DNA from: Domibacillus enclensis
Lineage (GTDB): Bacteria; Bacillota; Bacilli; Bacillales; Domibacillaceae
NCBI RefSeq assembly: GCF_900156125.1
Contig: NZ_FTLX01000004.1
Span: 186,001 to 250,000, forward strand
Reading direction: 5' to 3'
Length of the DNA stretch: 64,000 bases
Below are positions 42,268 through 51,491 of this stretch, one piece after another. The notes under the pieces were generated by a model that worked only from the letters and a program-made list of their open reading frames with translations, did not search any database and was not told the DNA's origin. The position numbers and the translations under genes were made by a program. The first letter of the stretch is position 1; the number at the start of each line of letters is the position of its first letter.

Positions 42268-42376
42268 ATGGCGCAATCATTGAATTTACAGCGCAATTTT
42301 TATATTTATAGCGCAATTATTGAATATAAGGCGCAATTCGCTCGGAATTGCGCCCTATTCTTAATGATTGCGCCAT
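42268..42376. repeat. GCGCAATT repeat cluster, copy 2
   Basis: Four direct GCGCAAT units starting at 42271, 42291, 42311 and 42331, exactly 20 nt apart, then two inverted ATTGCGCC units at 42347 and 42367, also 20 nt apart. ATGGCGCAATCATT (42268-42281) pairs with AATGATTGCGCCAT (42363-42376), and GGCGCAATT pairs with AATTGCGCC inside. Same 4+2 design as 20989-21100, again between convergent genes and before a terminator. Confidence 0.85.
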
Positions 42377-42400
42377 TTTAGGAAACATCTGAAACATGAA

Positions 42401-42440
42401 AAACCGGACGAGCCTGCTGAAATACGCAGTCGTCCGGTTT
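42401..42440. terminator. Terminator beside repeat copy 2
   Basis: AAACCGGACGA (42401-42411) and TCGTCCGGTTT (42430-42440) with a T run; serves the two convergent genes. Confidence 0.85.
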
Positions 42441-42442
42441 TT

Positions 42443-42643
42443 TTAGTCGGGATATTTTTCTTCGCTGGAAGAAGTTTTTTTCGTTCCATGCTTATCTTTT
42501 TCCTCGCGCTGTTCGAGTTTCAAATCTTCTAAAGGAATCGCATCGACATTTTGTTCCTCTTCGAATTGATCGTATAAGCTTTCTTTGTCGGTTTCGATTT
42601 GCTCCGGATTATCCATCTTGCCTTTATCTCGCTTTTGATTCAC
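42443..42643 (-). CDS. Small acidic hypothetical protein
   Basis: 66 residues from GTG 42643 behind AGGAGGGG; the longer frame from 42727 has no SD. Almost entirely charged (QIETDKESLYDQFEEEQN and KLEQREEKDKHG), so probably disordered and cytoplasmic. It is divergent from the helicase gene. No family recognised. Confidence 0.55.
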   Translation of the reverse strand: MNQKRDKGKMDNPEQIETDKESLYDQFEEEQNVDAIPLEDLKLEQREEKDKHGTKKTSSSEEKYPD

Positions 42644-42747
42644 TGTACCCCTCCTAAGAAATCGTTTTCTGTACTGTAACCTTATTTTGTCATTGTTAAA
42701 CATTCGAAAAGAATGGATAATAGACAAAAACGATAAGAGGAGATTTT

Positions 42748-43890
42748 ATGTCAACACAACCAGATTTTCTATCATTGCTCCAGCCATTTATACAGGAATC
42801 ATGGGAAAAAGCGGGCTTTAAACAGGCGATGCCTGTTCAGGAGAAGGCGATTCCATTGCTTCTCGAAGGACGTGACGTTATTGCGGAGTCTCCGACCGGA
42901 ACCGGGAAAACACTGGCATACGTTTTGCCGATGCTGCAAAAAATTGATCCGAAGCGCAACCAGGTTCAGGCGCTTGTTATGGCCTCTTCACGCGAGCTGA
43001 TCATGCAGATTCAAGAGGAAATTCGGACGTTTGGCGGCGGTGTCATCACATCAGCCGGCATGATCGGTGGCGCCAACATCAAACGGCAGACAGACCGCTT
43101 GAAAAAGCCGCCGCATATTATTTGCGGCACACCAGGCCGGCTGCTTGAGCTTATTCAACTGAAAAAACTAAAAATGCATGAAGTGAAGCTGATTGTTCTT
43201 GATGAAGGCGATGAGCTGTTCACAACAGCTCTTTATGAGCCGGTGCAGGCCATTATTAAAGCGACCCAAAAAGACCGTCAGCTTGCTCTGTTTTCCGCTA
43301 CATTGCCGGCTGCAGCGGAGCAAAAAGCAAAAGAGCTGATGAATGAGCCGGAAACCATTCAAATTAAAAAAGACAGCCTGCCGCAGGGGGGAACAGTCCG
43401 TCACCTGTATTTCACGTGTGAATGGAAGGAAAAGCAGCAGATGATCGAAAAGGTCATGCGGACGTTTGAGCCAGAGCGTATGCTTGCTTTTATTAAAGAC
43501 ATTACCGATGTGAATGTCATGTCTGAGAAGCTTTCGTTCAAAGGCGTCAAGAATGGTGTTTTGCACAGCGAGCTTCGTAAAGAAGAGCGGGTAAAGGCCA
43601 TCCGTGATTTCCGGAGCGGAAAAGCACCGCTGTTATTCGCGACGGATGTGGCCGCGCGCGGGCTTGACGTGAAAGGACTCACACATGTTCTTCATTTTGA
43701 AGCACCGCATAACGCAAAAGAATATACTCACCGATCCGGCAGAACCGGCCGTGCCGGGGGAGACGGCACAGTGATAACATTAATCACGAGCGAATTTCAG
43801 GAAAAAGAGTTAAAGAAAATCGCCCGTCAAACCGGTGTCGAGCTTGAGAAATATGAATTTTTCAAAGGAAAAGCGATTCCAGCAAAATAA
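42748..43890 (+). CDS. yfmL: DEAD-box RNA helicase, YfmL-like
   Basis: 380 residues, a minimal two-domain helicase without C-terminal RNA-binding extension, like B. subtilis YfmL. Walker A ESPTGTGKT (47-55), motif II reads DEGD (152-155) rather than DEAD, SAT (183-185) and THRSGRTGRAG near the C terminus. YfmL acts in ribosome assembly and growth at low temperature. SD AGAGGAG (42735-42741). Terminator directly downstream. Confidence 0.85.
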   Translation: MSTQPDFLSLLQPFIQESWEKAGFKQAMPVQEKAIPLLLEGRDVIAESPTGTGKTLAYVLPMLQKIDPKRNQVQALVMASSRELIMQIQEEIRTFGGGVITSAGMIGGANIKRQTDRLKKPPHIICGTPGRLLELIQLKKLKMHEVKLIVLDEGDELFTTALYEPVQAIIKATQKDRQLALFSATLPAAAEQKAKELMNEPETIQIKKDSLPQGGTVRHLYFTCEWKEKQQMIEKVMRTFEPERMLAFIKDITDVNVMSEKLSFKGVKNGVLHSELRKEERVKAIRDFRSGKAPLLFATDVAARGLDVKGLTHVLHFEAPHNAKEYTHRSGRTGRAGGDGTVITLITSEFQEKELKKIARQTGVELEKYEFFKGKAIPAK

Positions 43891-43891
43891 C

Positions 43892-43925
43892 AAAAAGGAG
43901 ACAGCCAAGTGCCGTCTCCTTTTTT
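43892..43925. terminator. Terminator of yfmL
   Basis: AAAAAGGAGAC (43892-43902) and GTCTCCTTTTTT (43914-43925) around loop AGCCAAGTGCC. Confidence 0.85.
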
Positions 43926-44587
43926 CATCTATTATTTAGTTCCAGTCGGTATGTTGCTTCTGATTCCAGTATCTTGCCCTTTTGAAGCGGAATGGGGCTT
44001 TGAAACAGCGGTCCATCGTGAACAAATGTATGGTATTCACCGTTTTCACCCATTGGACAGCAGTCTGTTCTGGCGATGTCCGCTGCAAAAGAAGGATCGA
44101 GCTCTCTGCCAAGATAATCTAGTGAGAGCTTATCCTTTCGCACGCGGATAACGGTTGCTTTGTAGCCGGTATCGATAAATTCTTCCAGCATGTTCGCGGC
44201 AGCTGAAGGGGTGGCGCGCAACGGAAAGAAGGCTTGCAGGTCTGCGGCTGCGGCTGTCGTTTCTCCCCATTCAAAGTGAGCGTCTGTATAAATATCCCCA
44301 TAGGCAATGCCGTCCAGTGAAAAAGATTCGTTCAGGAGCCGCAAGTCAGCAATAAAGTCAGCTGTATAATGATCATAACGGCACCGTATAAAGTGGACGG
44401 GAATGCCAAGCATCCGGCTTTGTGATTCAATGAGCTCCATTTTTTCATCGTGCCCGAATGTGCGGCCGGTTTCAATGGGTGCTGTTGTGATCAGGCAGAC
44501 CACGTCTACGTGCTGCTTTTGCAGCTTGTGCAGTGCCATCATGCAGTCTTTGCCGCCGCTCCAGGACAGTGCGTAACGGTGAGTCAT
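43925..44587 (-). CDS. Dph6-like ATP-pyrophosphatase (diphthine-ammonia ligase homologue)
   Basis: 220 residues. The N-terminal PP-loop SWSGGKDCMMAL binds ATP, and GIAYGDIYTDAHFEWGE is the conserved second motif of the Dph6/adenine nucleotide alpha-hydrolase family. In eukaryotes and archaea Dph6 amidates diphthine on EF2. Bacteria lack diphthamide, so the substrate is different and unknown. It starts 3 nt after the VWA lipoprotein gene, probably the same transcript. Confidence 0.8.
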   Translation of the reverse strand: MTHRYALSWSGGKDCMMALHKLQKQHVDVVCLITTAPIETGRTFGHDEKMELIESQSRMLGIPVHFIRCRYDHYTADFIADLRLLNESFSLDGIAYGDIYTDAHFEWGETTAAAADLQAFFPLRATPSAAANMLEEFIDTGYKATVIRVRKDKLSLDYLGRELDPSFAADIARTDCCPMGENGEYHTFVHDGPLFQSPIPLQKGKILESEATYRLELNNR

Positions 44588-44590
44588 TTG

Positions 44591-45946
44591 TTATTCTCCT
44601 GTGTTTGATTCGTATTGGGTATCAATTTCATTTCGAACGTCGTCATAGTCGTTTTCCACTTTGTTTCGTTTTGCTTCGTAATCTTCTTCAGCTAAACCCT
44701 TGATCGTTTCATAATACTCCTCCAAATCATTGCGGACACCGTCATACACATCAGGATCAAGATCGAATTCATTATTTGCCGCTATAAGGAGATTTACAGA
44801 CGTATTTTTATACTCAATCATACGGTTCACAAATTTGTTTTTTAAATTAATTAAATCTGTTACATCGCTGTTTTTCTGATTAATGGCATCACTTGTATGA
44901 GCATTGCGCCAATTAATCCAGTCGGTCATAGCGTCATTTGATTTTTCAAATTCAGCTTTGAGCTCCTGCTCGTTTTTGGCTTCGATGAATTCACCTTCTG
45001 CCGCATCAGCGACTGCTTTTAATGCGGCCTGGTCCGCATCTTCAATTGAAAAGCCGATCACATTAATGATCGCCTGAATATCAGATTCAGCAAGCTGTTT
45101 GGCTGTTTCAGCAGGGTCGCCATCACATGTTTCTTTTCCATCTGATACGACGTAAATTACGTTTGTCGCTTCTTTTCCAGCTGAAGCAGCAGTCAGCGTG
45201 TCCCCTGCTTTTACAAGCGCTGCGGAAATAGGTGTCCAGCCGCTTGCTTGAGGGGTTTCAACAGACTGATTAAAAGCAGACTCCTCGTACGTTCCTAAAG
45301 GATAGACTTCTTCAATGGCACCGCACGAGAGTCCTTTATCCGTATCTGAACCGGTGCCTTTATGCCCGTAAACAGAAAGAGATACATTTGTCTGCTCCGG
45401 CAAATTAGCGGCGAATTGGGAAATGGCTTCTTTCGCAATGGTCATTCTGCTTTTTCCGTCGATTTCCGCTTTCATGGACCCCGATGCGTCCAGTAAAATA
45501 GCGACGTTCACATGCTCTTTTACTTCACGTCCGTTTAATTTTATGTTAGAAGCGCTGTCGATTTCATCAAGGGACAGCTTTTCCTGGGGTGTGAATTCAT
45601 TGATGGGCGGGAGTTCGGGATGAAAGGTGTCAAACAGCAGCTTGCTGACAGCAGCCTGACGCGATTCCTCGTCTGTCTCGGCTTCGTCTATTTCTCCGAT
45701 TTGTTGAACGATAGAGTCTTTATCTTCGTCCGTCAGCTCACCGTCTTCAACTTTTTCCCACCAGTTTCCTTCTGCGGCGACCGCTTCTTCCAGTGTTGCC
45801 GGATAGACAAAGGTCATCTCCTCGGAAACACTCGCTTGTTCTTCTTTTGCTGGTGCTGCTTCATTCGTGTTTGTTTCTGCCTCCTGGGCACCGCATCCGG
45901 CTAACAGAGCGGCAGAAAATAAAAAAACCCATCCGTTTTTCTTCAA
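44591..45946 (-). CDS. von Willebrand factor A lipoprotein
   Basis: 451 residues. Lipobox LLAGC (Cys18) anchors it outside the membrane. A VWA domain spans ~145-330 with an intact MIDAS start DASGSM (153-158) and the later Thr/Asp positions (SDGKETCDGD). The C-terminal ~110 residues are helical and charged. Resembles B. subtilis YwmC/YwmD. It probably binds proteins or wall ligands through a metal ion; partner unknown. SD AGGAGG (complement of 45953-45958) before ATG 45946. Confidence 0.75.
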   Translation of the reverse strand: MKKNGWVFLFSAALLAGCGAQEAETNTNEAAPAKEEQASVSEEMTFVYPATLEEAVAAEGNWWEKVEDGELTDEDKDSIVQQIGEIDEAETDEESRQAAVSKLLFDTFHPELPPINEFTPQEKLSLDEIDSASNIKLNGREVKEHVNVAILLDASGSMKAEIDGKSRMTIAKEAISQFAANLPEQTNVSLSVYGHKGTGSDTDKGLSCGAIEEVYPLGTYEESAFNQSVETPQASGWTPISAALVKAGDTLTAASAGKEATNVIYVVSDGKETCDGDPAETAKQLAESDIQAIINVIGFSIEDADQAALKAVADAAEGEFIEAKNEQELKAEFEKSNDAMTDWINWRNAHTSDAINQKNSDVTDLINLKNKFVNRMIEYKNTSVNLLIAANNEFDLDPDVYDGVRNDLEEYYETIKGLAEEDYEAKRNKVENDYDDVRNEIDTQYESNTGE

Positions 45947-46047
45947 TGTGTATCCTCCTGAAATGTTTTCACCAGTGTAGCGAAAACAGCGTTCAAAAAA
46001 TGTCGGATATTGTCGAAAAACGGAAAATGATTAAAAAGACCTACTAA

Positions 46048-47604
46048 TTAAAATACTTTCGTTGTCCAGGATTCCCCGTTCCAAATGCCAGTCACCACAT
46101 CTTGGTAAAATTCTGGTTCGTGGGAAATGAGCAAAACGCTTCCTTTGAAATCCTTTAATGCGCGCTTTAATTCTTCCTTTGCATCAATGTCCAAATGGTT
46201 CGTCGGCTCATCCAGCACGAGAAGGTTGGATTCCTGGTTGATCAGTTTGCATAAGCGGACCTTTGCTTTTTCACCGCCGCTGAGGACGGACACCTTGCTT
46301 TCAATATGTTTGGTCGTCAAGCCGCATTTCGCCAGCGCAGCGCGAATTTCGTATTGTGTAAAGGAAGGGTATTCTGTCCACATTTCTTCAATACAGGTGT
46401 TTTTCGAGTCGGTTTTAATCTCCTGCTGGAAGTAGCCAATTAACAGGTTTTCGCCGCGTTCCACTTTACCGGAAACGGGCGGGATTTCACCTAATAAGCT
46501 TTTCAGCAAGGTCGTTTTCCCGATTCCGTTTGCGCCGGTGAGGGCGATTTTCTGTCCGCGCTCCATTTGCAGGTTTAGCGGCCGTGACAACGGCTCATCG
46601 TATCCGATCACGAGGTCGCGCGCTTCAAAAATAAGCTTGCTCGGTGTACGGCCCTCTTTAAAGCGGAATTCCGGCTTTGGCCGTTCAGACGCAAGTTCAA
46701 TAATGTCCATTTTATCAAGCTTTTTCTGGCGGGACATCGCCATGTTGCTCGTTGCAGCACGTGCTTTATTGCGGGCCACGAAATCCTTTAAGCCGGCAAT
46801 TTCCTGCTGCTGGCGTTTAAAAGCGGCTTCAAGCTGCTGTTTTTTCATTTCATGCACGCGAAGGAACTCATCATACGTGCTTGCGTAACGAGTTAATTGC
46901 TGGTTTTCCATATGGTAAATTAAATTCACCACATCATTTAAGAATGGAATGTCATGGGAAATAAGAACAAAGGCGTTCTCGTATTCCTGCAAATAGCGCT
47001 TCAGCCAGACAATGTGCTGCTCGTCTAAATAGTTGGTCGGCTCATCCAGGAGCAAAATATCCGGTTTTTCAAGCAGCAGCTTGGCCAGCAATACCTTTGT
47101 CCGCTGCCCGCCGCTCAAGTCGTGAACATCACGGTCAAGGCCGATTTCATCAAGGCCGAGCCCGCGAGCTGTTTCTTCGATTTTGGCATCAATAATGTAA
47201 AAGTCATTGTTCGTTAACAAATCCTGCATCGTACCGGTTTCTTCAAGCAGCTTTTCAAGCTCCTCCGGTGTCACATCGGCCATTTTGCCGAACAGCTCAT
47301 TCATATTTGTTTCAATATCAAATAAATATTGAAAAGCTGTGCGGAGAACATCACGAATCGTCACGCCCTGCTTTAAAACAGCATGCTGATCTAAATAGCC
47401 GACACGGACATTCTTCGACCATTCCACTTTTCCGTCATCCGGCTGAAGCTGCCCGGTAATAATGTTCATAAACGTCGATTTTCCTTCACCATTTGCCCCG
47501 ATAAGCCCAATGTGCTCACCCTTCAGCAATCGGAAAGAAACGTCGTTGAAAATCGCGCGGTCGCCGAAGCCATGGCTCAGGCGGCTGACTGATAAAATAC
47601 TCAT
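46048..47604 (-). CDS. yfmM: ABC-F family ATPase, YfmM-like
   Basis: 518 residues from ATG 47604 (SD AAGGAGT). Two ABC domains: first Walker A GANGEGKST (36-44), second GANGIGKTT. Signatures are LSGGQRTKV and LSGGEKAKV, and LLLDEPTNYLD and LVLDEPTNHLD end in the ABC-F 'EPTNxLD'. A P-site tRNA interaction linker (~240-310) lies between them (KKQQLEAAFKRQQQEIAG). No membrane part. ABC-F proteins act on stalled ribosomes. The sequence follows B. subtilis YfmM almost throughout. In B. subtilis yfmL and yfmM are neighbours, here 2 kb apart. Confidence 0.9.
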   Translation of the reverse strand: MSILSVSRLSHGFGDRAIFNDVSFRLLKGEHIGLIGANGEGKSTFMNIITGQLQPDDGKVEWSKNVRVGYLDQHAVLKQGVTIRDVLRTAFQYLFDIETNMNELFGKMADVTPEELEKLLEETGTMQDLLTNNDFYIIDAKIEETARGLGLDEIGLDRDVHDLSGGQRTKVLLAKLLLEKPDILLLDEPTNYLDEQHIVWLKRYLQEYENAFVLISHDIPFLNDVVNLIYHMENQQLTRYASTYDEFLRVHEMKKQQLEAAFKRQQQEIAGLKDFVARNKARAATSNMAMSRQKKLDKMDIIELASERPKPEFRFKEGRTPSKLIFEARDLVIGYDEPLSRPLNLQMERGQKIALTGANGIGKTTLLKSLLGEIPPVSGKVERGENLLIGYFQQEIKTDSKNTCIEEMWTEYPSFTQYEIRAALAKCGLTTKHIESKVSVLSGGEKAKVRLCKLINQESNLLVLDEPTNHLDIDAKEELKRALKDFKGSVLLISHEPEFYQDVVTGIWNGESWTTKVF

Positions 47605-47730
47605 GTAAATAAAAACTCCTTGTTCGTTTTTGATCATTATATCATTTTCTTAAAAAAACGGGGCAAAACTGTTAAACAGATGATACTCATTGTAGAATAG
47701 GAACATGAGGAAATTCGGGAGGGATTATGG

Positions 47731-48753
47731 ATGCAGGAAAAGCAGGAAATAAAAGTGAGCGGCACGACGCTTCAATGGGAACGGTCAAGCGGCTCCTTTC
47801 AATTTGAAGGCGCAGACGTAGTGCTGTTTTGGACGAAAACGGCGCTGAAAACCTTTATCGATACCATTGAGGAAGTAACGGGCTCGGAATCGGTGCGTGT
47901 CGTAATGGAAACGGCCGGCTACCGGACGGGCAAGATTGTCAGCACCTTTTACAAAGAAAGCGGACAGGAGAATGAGCTGATTTTGTCGTTTTTGCCGGAT
48001 ATTTATGCGGCAGCAGGGTGGGGCGCTACGGAGTTTAAAAAGCTTTGCTTAAACGAGCGCCGTGCCGTTTTGTCGATTCGAAATGACTGGGAAAGCAAGG
48101 TCGTTCAGGCGCAGGGCAAAAAAAGCGCCGGCACATTTTTGGGCGGGCACTGGGCAGGGCTGTTCAGCGGTCTTCTCGGAGAAACGATCTGGTACAAGGT
48201 CACGGAATATTCATCGACAGAAAACGAATCCTATAAAGAAATCGAGCTGTATCCGTCGCCGATGACGCCTGCCGAAAATGTACGGGAGCATATTCAGACA
48301 CAGGAGCAGCAAACGATCACACAGCTTGAAGCGATGGTTGAAAACCGGACGCTTGAGCTCCGGAAAATGATCCGTGAGCTGTCGTCGCCAGTCATTCCAG
48401 TGCTGGACGGCATTCTCGTCACCCCGGTCATGGGGCGGTTTGATCAGGAGCGTGCTGATGATTTCACCGAAAAAGCACTTCAAGCGATTGTGGAGAATAA
48501 AGCGACGATGCTTATTCTTGATGTGACCGGTATTAAAGCGATGAATAATTTGATTGTCAGCATGCTTGAAAAGGTGACGCAGTCTGTCCAATTGATCGGC
48601 GCTGTGCCGATTGTAGCCGGTATCTCGCCCGAGCTTGGGCTGGAAATGACGAAAAAAGGCATTAACTTAACAGACTTGAAATGCTTTGCAACGCTGAAGC
48701 ATGCGGTTCATTATGCGGTTGCCTGTGAAGGAATGCAGATAATCGAAAAATAG
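47731..48753 (+). CDS. RsbR-like stressosome protein with N-terminal V4R-type and C-terminal STAS domains
   Basis: 340 residues behind GGGAGGG (47719-47725). Residues ~1-180 look like a V4R/sensor-type domain (VVMETAGYRTGKIVSTFY, FLGGHWAGLFSGLLGE). A short helix (EQQTITQLEAMVENRTLEL) leads into a STAS domain (~215-335) with SSPVIPVLDGILVTPVMG and LDVTGIKAMN, whose Thr is the usual RsbT phosphorylation site. Such proteins build stressosomes controlling SigB or cyclic-dinucleotide output. The ligand sensed is unknown. Confidence 0.75.
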   Translation: MQEKQEIKVSGTTLQWERSSGSFQFEGADVVLFWTKTALKTFIDTIEEVTGSESVRVVMETAGYRTGKIVSTFYKESGQENELILSFLPDIYAAAGWGATEFKKLCLNERRAVLSIRNDWESKVVQAQGKKSAGTFLGGHWAGLFSGLLGETIWYKVTEYSSTENESYKEIELYPSPMTPAENVREHIQTQEQQTITQLEAMVENRTLELRKMIRELSSPVIPVLDGILVTPVMGRFDQERADDFTEKALQAIVENKATMLILDVTGIKAMNNLIVSMLEKVTQSVQLIGAVPIVAGISPELGLEMTKKGINLTDLKCFATLKHAVHYAVACEGMQIIEK

Positions 48754-48805
48754 ATTGAATAGTTGCTGAGAAAATGGGTATAGAAAATAATCTACTTATT
48801 GCCCT

Positions 48806-48842
48806 GGGAGGTGAAGGAAAAAACAGCCTGTCTGTTTTTTCC
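48806..48842 (+). promoter_or_regulatory. SD followed by hairpin in the leader of the CNNM/CorC gene
   Basis: GGGAGGTG (48806-48813) is a perfect SD but lies 34 nt before the TTG start. Between them GGAAAAAACAG (48816-48826) and CTGTTTTTTCC (48832-48842) form an 11-bp perfect hairpin. Folding would bring the SD close to the start. The T run could also make it a terminator. Confidence 0.55.
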
Positions 48843-48847
48843 GAAAT

Positions 48848-50167
48848 TTGATAGCTGTTAATTTGTTGTTATTTGCTTTATTAATTGTTTTAACCGGCTT
48901 TTTTGTCGCGACAGAGTTTGCCATCATCCGTGTGCGTCAGTCGCGCATTAATCAGCTTGTTGAAGAAGGCAATAAGCGTGCAATTGCGGCGCAGAAGGTC
49001 ACATCCAACTTAGATGAATATTTGTCTGCCTGTCAGTTAGGCATTACGATCACGGCACTCGGACTCGGTTGGCTCGGTGAACCGACTGTCGAAAAAATTC
49101 TTCATCCTGTGTTTGAGCGGTTTGAGCTGGGCGAATCGGTTTCCACGGTTTTGTCGTTTGCGATCGCTTTTTCCGTTGTGACGTTTCTTCACGTCGTTGT
49201 TGGAGAGCTCGCACCGAAAACCGTTGCGATTCAAAAAGCAGAATGGGTCACGTTAACGTTTTCGCCGCTTATCATTATTTTTGATAAAATCATGTACCCG
49301 TTTATTAAAATATTGAACGGGTCTGCCCGCGGTCTTGTCGGTCTGTTTGGCTTAAAGCCCGCATCCGAGCATGAAATGGCCCATTCGGAAGAAGAGCTGC
49401 GCATTATTTTGTCAGAGAGCTTTAAAAGCGGTGAAATCAACCAGTCTGAATATAAGTATGTGGACCGCATTTTTGAATTTGACGAGCGTGTGGCCAAGGA
49501 AATTATGGTGCCTCGCACGGACATGATCACACTGTCAAAGGATTTGACGTGGGAGGAAATCACCTCAATCCTTGAGATCGAAAAATATACGCGCTATCCG
49601 GTGGATGATGGCGATAAAGACAATATCCTCGGCATGGTCAACATGAAGGAGCTGCTGTCGTATTATTTAAACGGTGACAGCGACCGAAGCCGTCCGCTTG
49701 AAGAGTTCGTCAAGCCGGTTATCCGTGTGATTGAAACGATACCGATTCATGACCTCCTGTTGAAAATGCAAAAAGAGCGAATTCATATGGCGGTGTTAAT
49801 GGATGAGTACGGCGGAACATCCGGGCTGGTGACGGTTGAAGACATTTTAGAAGAAATTGTCGGAGAGATTCGTGATGAATTTGACACGGATGAAAAACCG
49901 GAAGTTCAAAAGCTTGGTGAAAAGCATTACTTGCTGAATGCCCGCCTTTTGATCTCTGAGGTCAATGATTTGCTCGGCACAGATCTGTCTGACGACGAAG
50001 TGGATACGCTTGGCGGCTGGGCACTCACCGAAAACATCGATGTGAAGCTTGGCGATTCGATTGAGCGAGACGGCTATGCCTTCATTATCCGCGATGCGGA
50101 CGGACATCACATTCATGCGATCGAAGTGAAAAAAGCCAGACCGAGAGAAGAAGGATCAGCTGAATAA
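48848..50167 (+). CDS. CNNM/CorC (HlyC) family transporter-like protein
   Basis: 439 residues from TTG 48848, a start that matches the family N terminus ([20 protein letters not shown]). DUF21/CNNM membrane domain ~1-190 with four helices, a CBS pair ~205-330 ([32 protein letters not shown]) and a CorC_HlyC C-terminal domain ~345-425. Related bacterial proteins export or sense Mg2+. Translation must use the hairpin-spaced SD. A terminator follows immediately. Confidence 0.85.
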   Translation: MIAVNLLLFALLIVLTGFFVATEFAIIRVRQSRINQLVEEGNKRAIAAQKVTSNLDEYLSACQLGITITALGLGWLGEPTVEKILHPVFERFELGESVSTVLSFAIAFSVVTFLHVVVGELAPKTVAIQKAEWVTLTFSPLIIIFDKIMYPFIKILNGSARGLVGLFGLKPASEHEMAHSEEELRIILSESFKSGEINQSEYKYVDRIFEFDERVAKEIMVPRTDMITLSKDLTWEEITSILEIEKYTRYPVDDGDKDNILGMVNMKELLSYYLNGDSDRSRPLEEFVKPVIRVIETIPIHDLLLKMQKERIHMAVLMDEYGGTSGLVTVEDILEEIVGEIRDEFDTDEKPEVQKLGEKHYLLNARLLISEVNDLLGTDLSDDEVDTLGGWALTENIDVKLGDSIERDGYAFIIRDADGHHIHAIEVKKARPREEGSAE

Positions 50168-50199
50168 AAAAGCCCTCTGCAGCTGCAGAGGGTCTTCTT
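50168..50199 (+). terminator. Terminator, left copy of duplicated pair
   Basis: AGCCCTCTGCAG/CTGCAGAGGG palindrome followed by TCTTCTTT. The same 30-nt block recurs at 50811-50842. Confidence 0.8.
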
Positions 50200-50810
50200 T
50201 CATGTTGTTGAAAAAATGGAAATCAGCTGGAAAATTCCTTTTTCGAAGCTAATGTGCTTGCGCGAACACAGTCCGGGCGGCTTCTGCAGAACTGCGCGTT
50301 CCTGGGGGCGGGCGGTGAGCTAACTTTTGCCGCTGCCGCGTCAAAAGTGGATCTCACCTAACCCGCTTGATCCCCAAGGAGTCTTCGTCCTGCGCCAGCC
50401 GCCCTTAGTGGGGAGGAAAGGCCGCTGGTAAAACCCAAAAAAGAGCAAGATAGTCGAGAAATAATAAACTATTCTGCCCTTCATATGCAAAGTGAAGCTT
50501 TTATTCATCAGTCGTTCGCTAGTCTTTGAAAACAAGCCGTTTTAAAGCATTTTAGTCTCCTGGTTTTATTAGAACCATAACGGGCGCAGGGAGGCCGGCG
50601 AAGCTCCCGCTGGACGAGCGGACAGGGTGAAACAGCCACGGTTTTTGGGCTGGTTCAGCGTTCGCCCAGCAGGAAAGCGGAGCCGGCAGCCCGGAGCCCC
50701 TGTTTGTGCTTTTCTAGAAATAAAGCCTATTCCTTGCTAAGAAAAAAAGAGAGCAATCTCGAAAAAACATCTGGTTTCTCTTGACATGTTTGTTTTTCAA
50801 CAGCAATAAA

Positions 50811-50842
50811 AGCCCTCTGCAGCTGCAGAGGGTCTTTTTTCG
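50811..50842 (+). terminator. Terminator, right copy of duplicated pair
   Basis: Repeats the AGCCCTCTGCAG/CTGCAGAGGG stem and adds TCTTTTTT. Same preceding AATAAAA as the left copy. Confidence 0.8.
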
Positions 50843-50886
50843 CTAAAAATGCCCCCGGCTGAACGAATCAGACGAAGGCACTTGGG

Positions 50887-51336
50887 TTAGTTTAATGTTT
50901 TAGAGCCGATGTAACGCTTGCTCCAGTAGGAATTGGATGTTTTATCAATTGTCACGCCTTTTGATGATGAAGCGTGAATAAATTGGTTGTTACCGAGATA
51001 AATGCCGACGTGTGAAGCACCTTTTTTATACGTAGAGAAAAACATCAGATCGCCCGGCTCCATGTTCGCTTTTGACACAGCTGTTCCTTTTTTATACATT
51101 TCAGCTGCAGTGCGGGGAAGGGAATAGCCCGTTTCCTTGTGTGCATACTGGATAAAGCCTGAGCAGTCAAAACCTGCTGGTGTTGTGCCGCCCCATTTGT
51201 AAGGCGTGCCGATATGTTCTTTTGCTTCTTTAATTGTTGCATCGGCAGAATACGCTGCCGCCGTTTCCTGTGCCGGCAATAGGCCGCCGAACAGCATGAA
51301 ACAAATACTGAAGATTGTGAATAATCCTTTTTTCAA
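50887..51336 (-). CDS. Secreted NlpC/P60 (C40) endopeptidase
   Basis: 149 residues from TTG 51336 (SD GGAGGG 6 nt upstream); the upstream ATG at 51378 has no SD. Signal peptide KKGLFTIFSICFMLFGGLLPA, then a single C40 domain with the catalytic Cys58 in FDCSGF, His109 in SHVGIY and a third polar residue in FIHASS. It lacks any SH3 or LysM wall-binding part, unlike the enzyme at 13505. It cuts peptidoglycan stem peptides outside the cell. Confidence 0.85.
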   Translation of the reverse strand: MKKGLFTIFSICFMLFGGLLPAQETAAAYSADATIKEAKEHIGTPYKWGGTTPAGFDCSGFIQYAHKETGYSLPRTAAEMYKKGTAVSKANMEPGDLMFFSTYKKGASHVGIYLGNNQFIHASSSKGVTIDKTSNSYWSKRYIGSKTLN

Positions 51337-51491
51337 TGTAGTCCCTCCGGTCTGATTAGCCGCTGCTAAACGGTGCAATCTAGTTAAGTTGATGTAAATA
51401 TATCAGAAAAAAGAAGCTTGTGAGTTACGGTTTCATGTAATTCGTATTACAATTTCATAACAAAAACCGCCCGGGGCATGCCCGGACGGCT

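Larger units (their letters stand above)
50168..50842. repeat. Composite intergenic element between duplicated terminators
   Basis: This 640-nt stretch has no gene. It contains two GC-rich arms in opposite orientation: ~50255-50425 read on the minus strand (GACTCCTTGGGG...GGTGAGATC...CTCACCGCCCG) and ~50580-50705 on the plus strand (AAGCTCCCGCTGGACGAG...CAGGGTGAAAC...GTTCGCCCAGCAGG), similar in layout. They are separated by an AT-rich spacer. The arms resemble common Bacillus intergenic repeats. Flanks are direct copies of a terminator. Confidence 0.6.

Noticed and set aside
50200-50810. Decayed transposase or insertion sequence
   Set aside because: No frame in the element gives transposase-like residues; only the structural repeats are seen, so I list it as a repeat.
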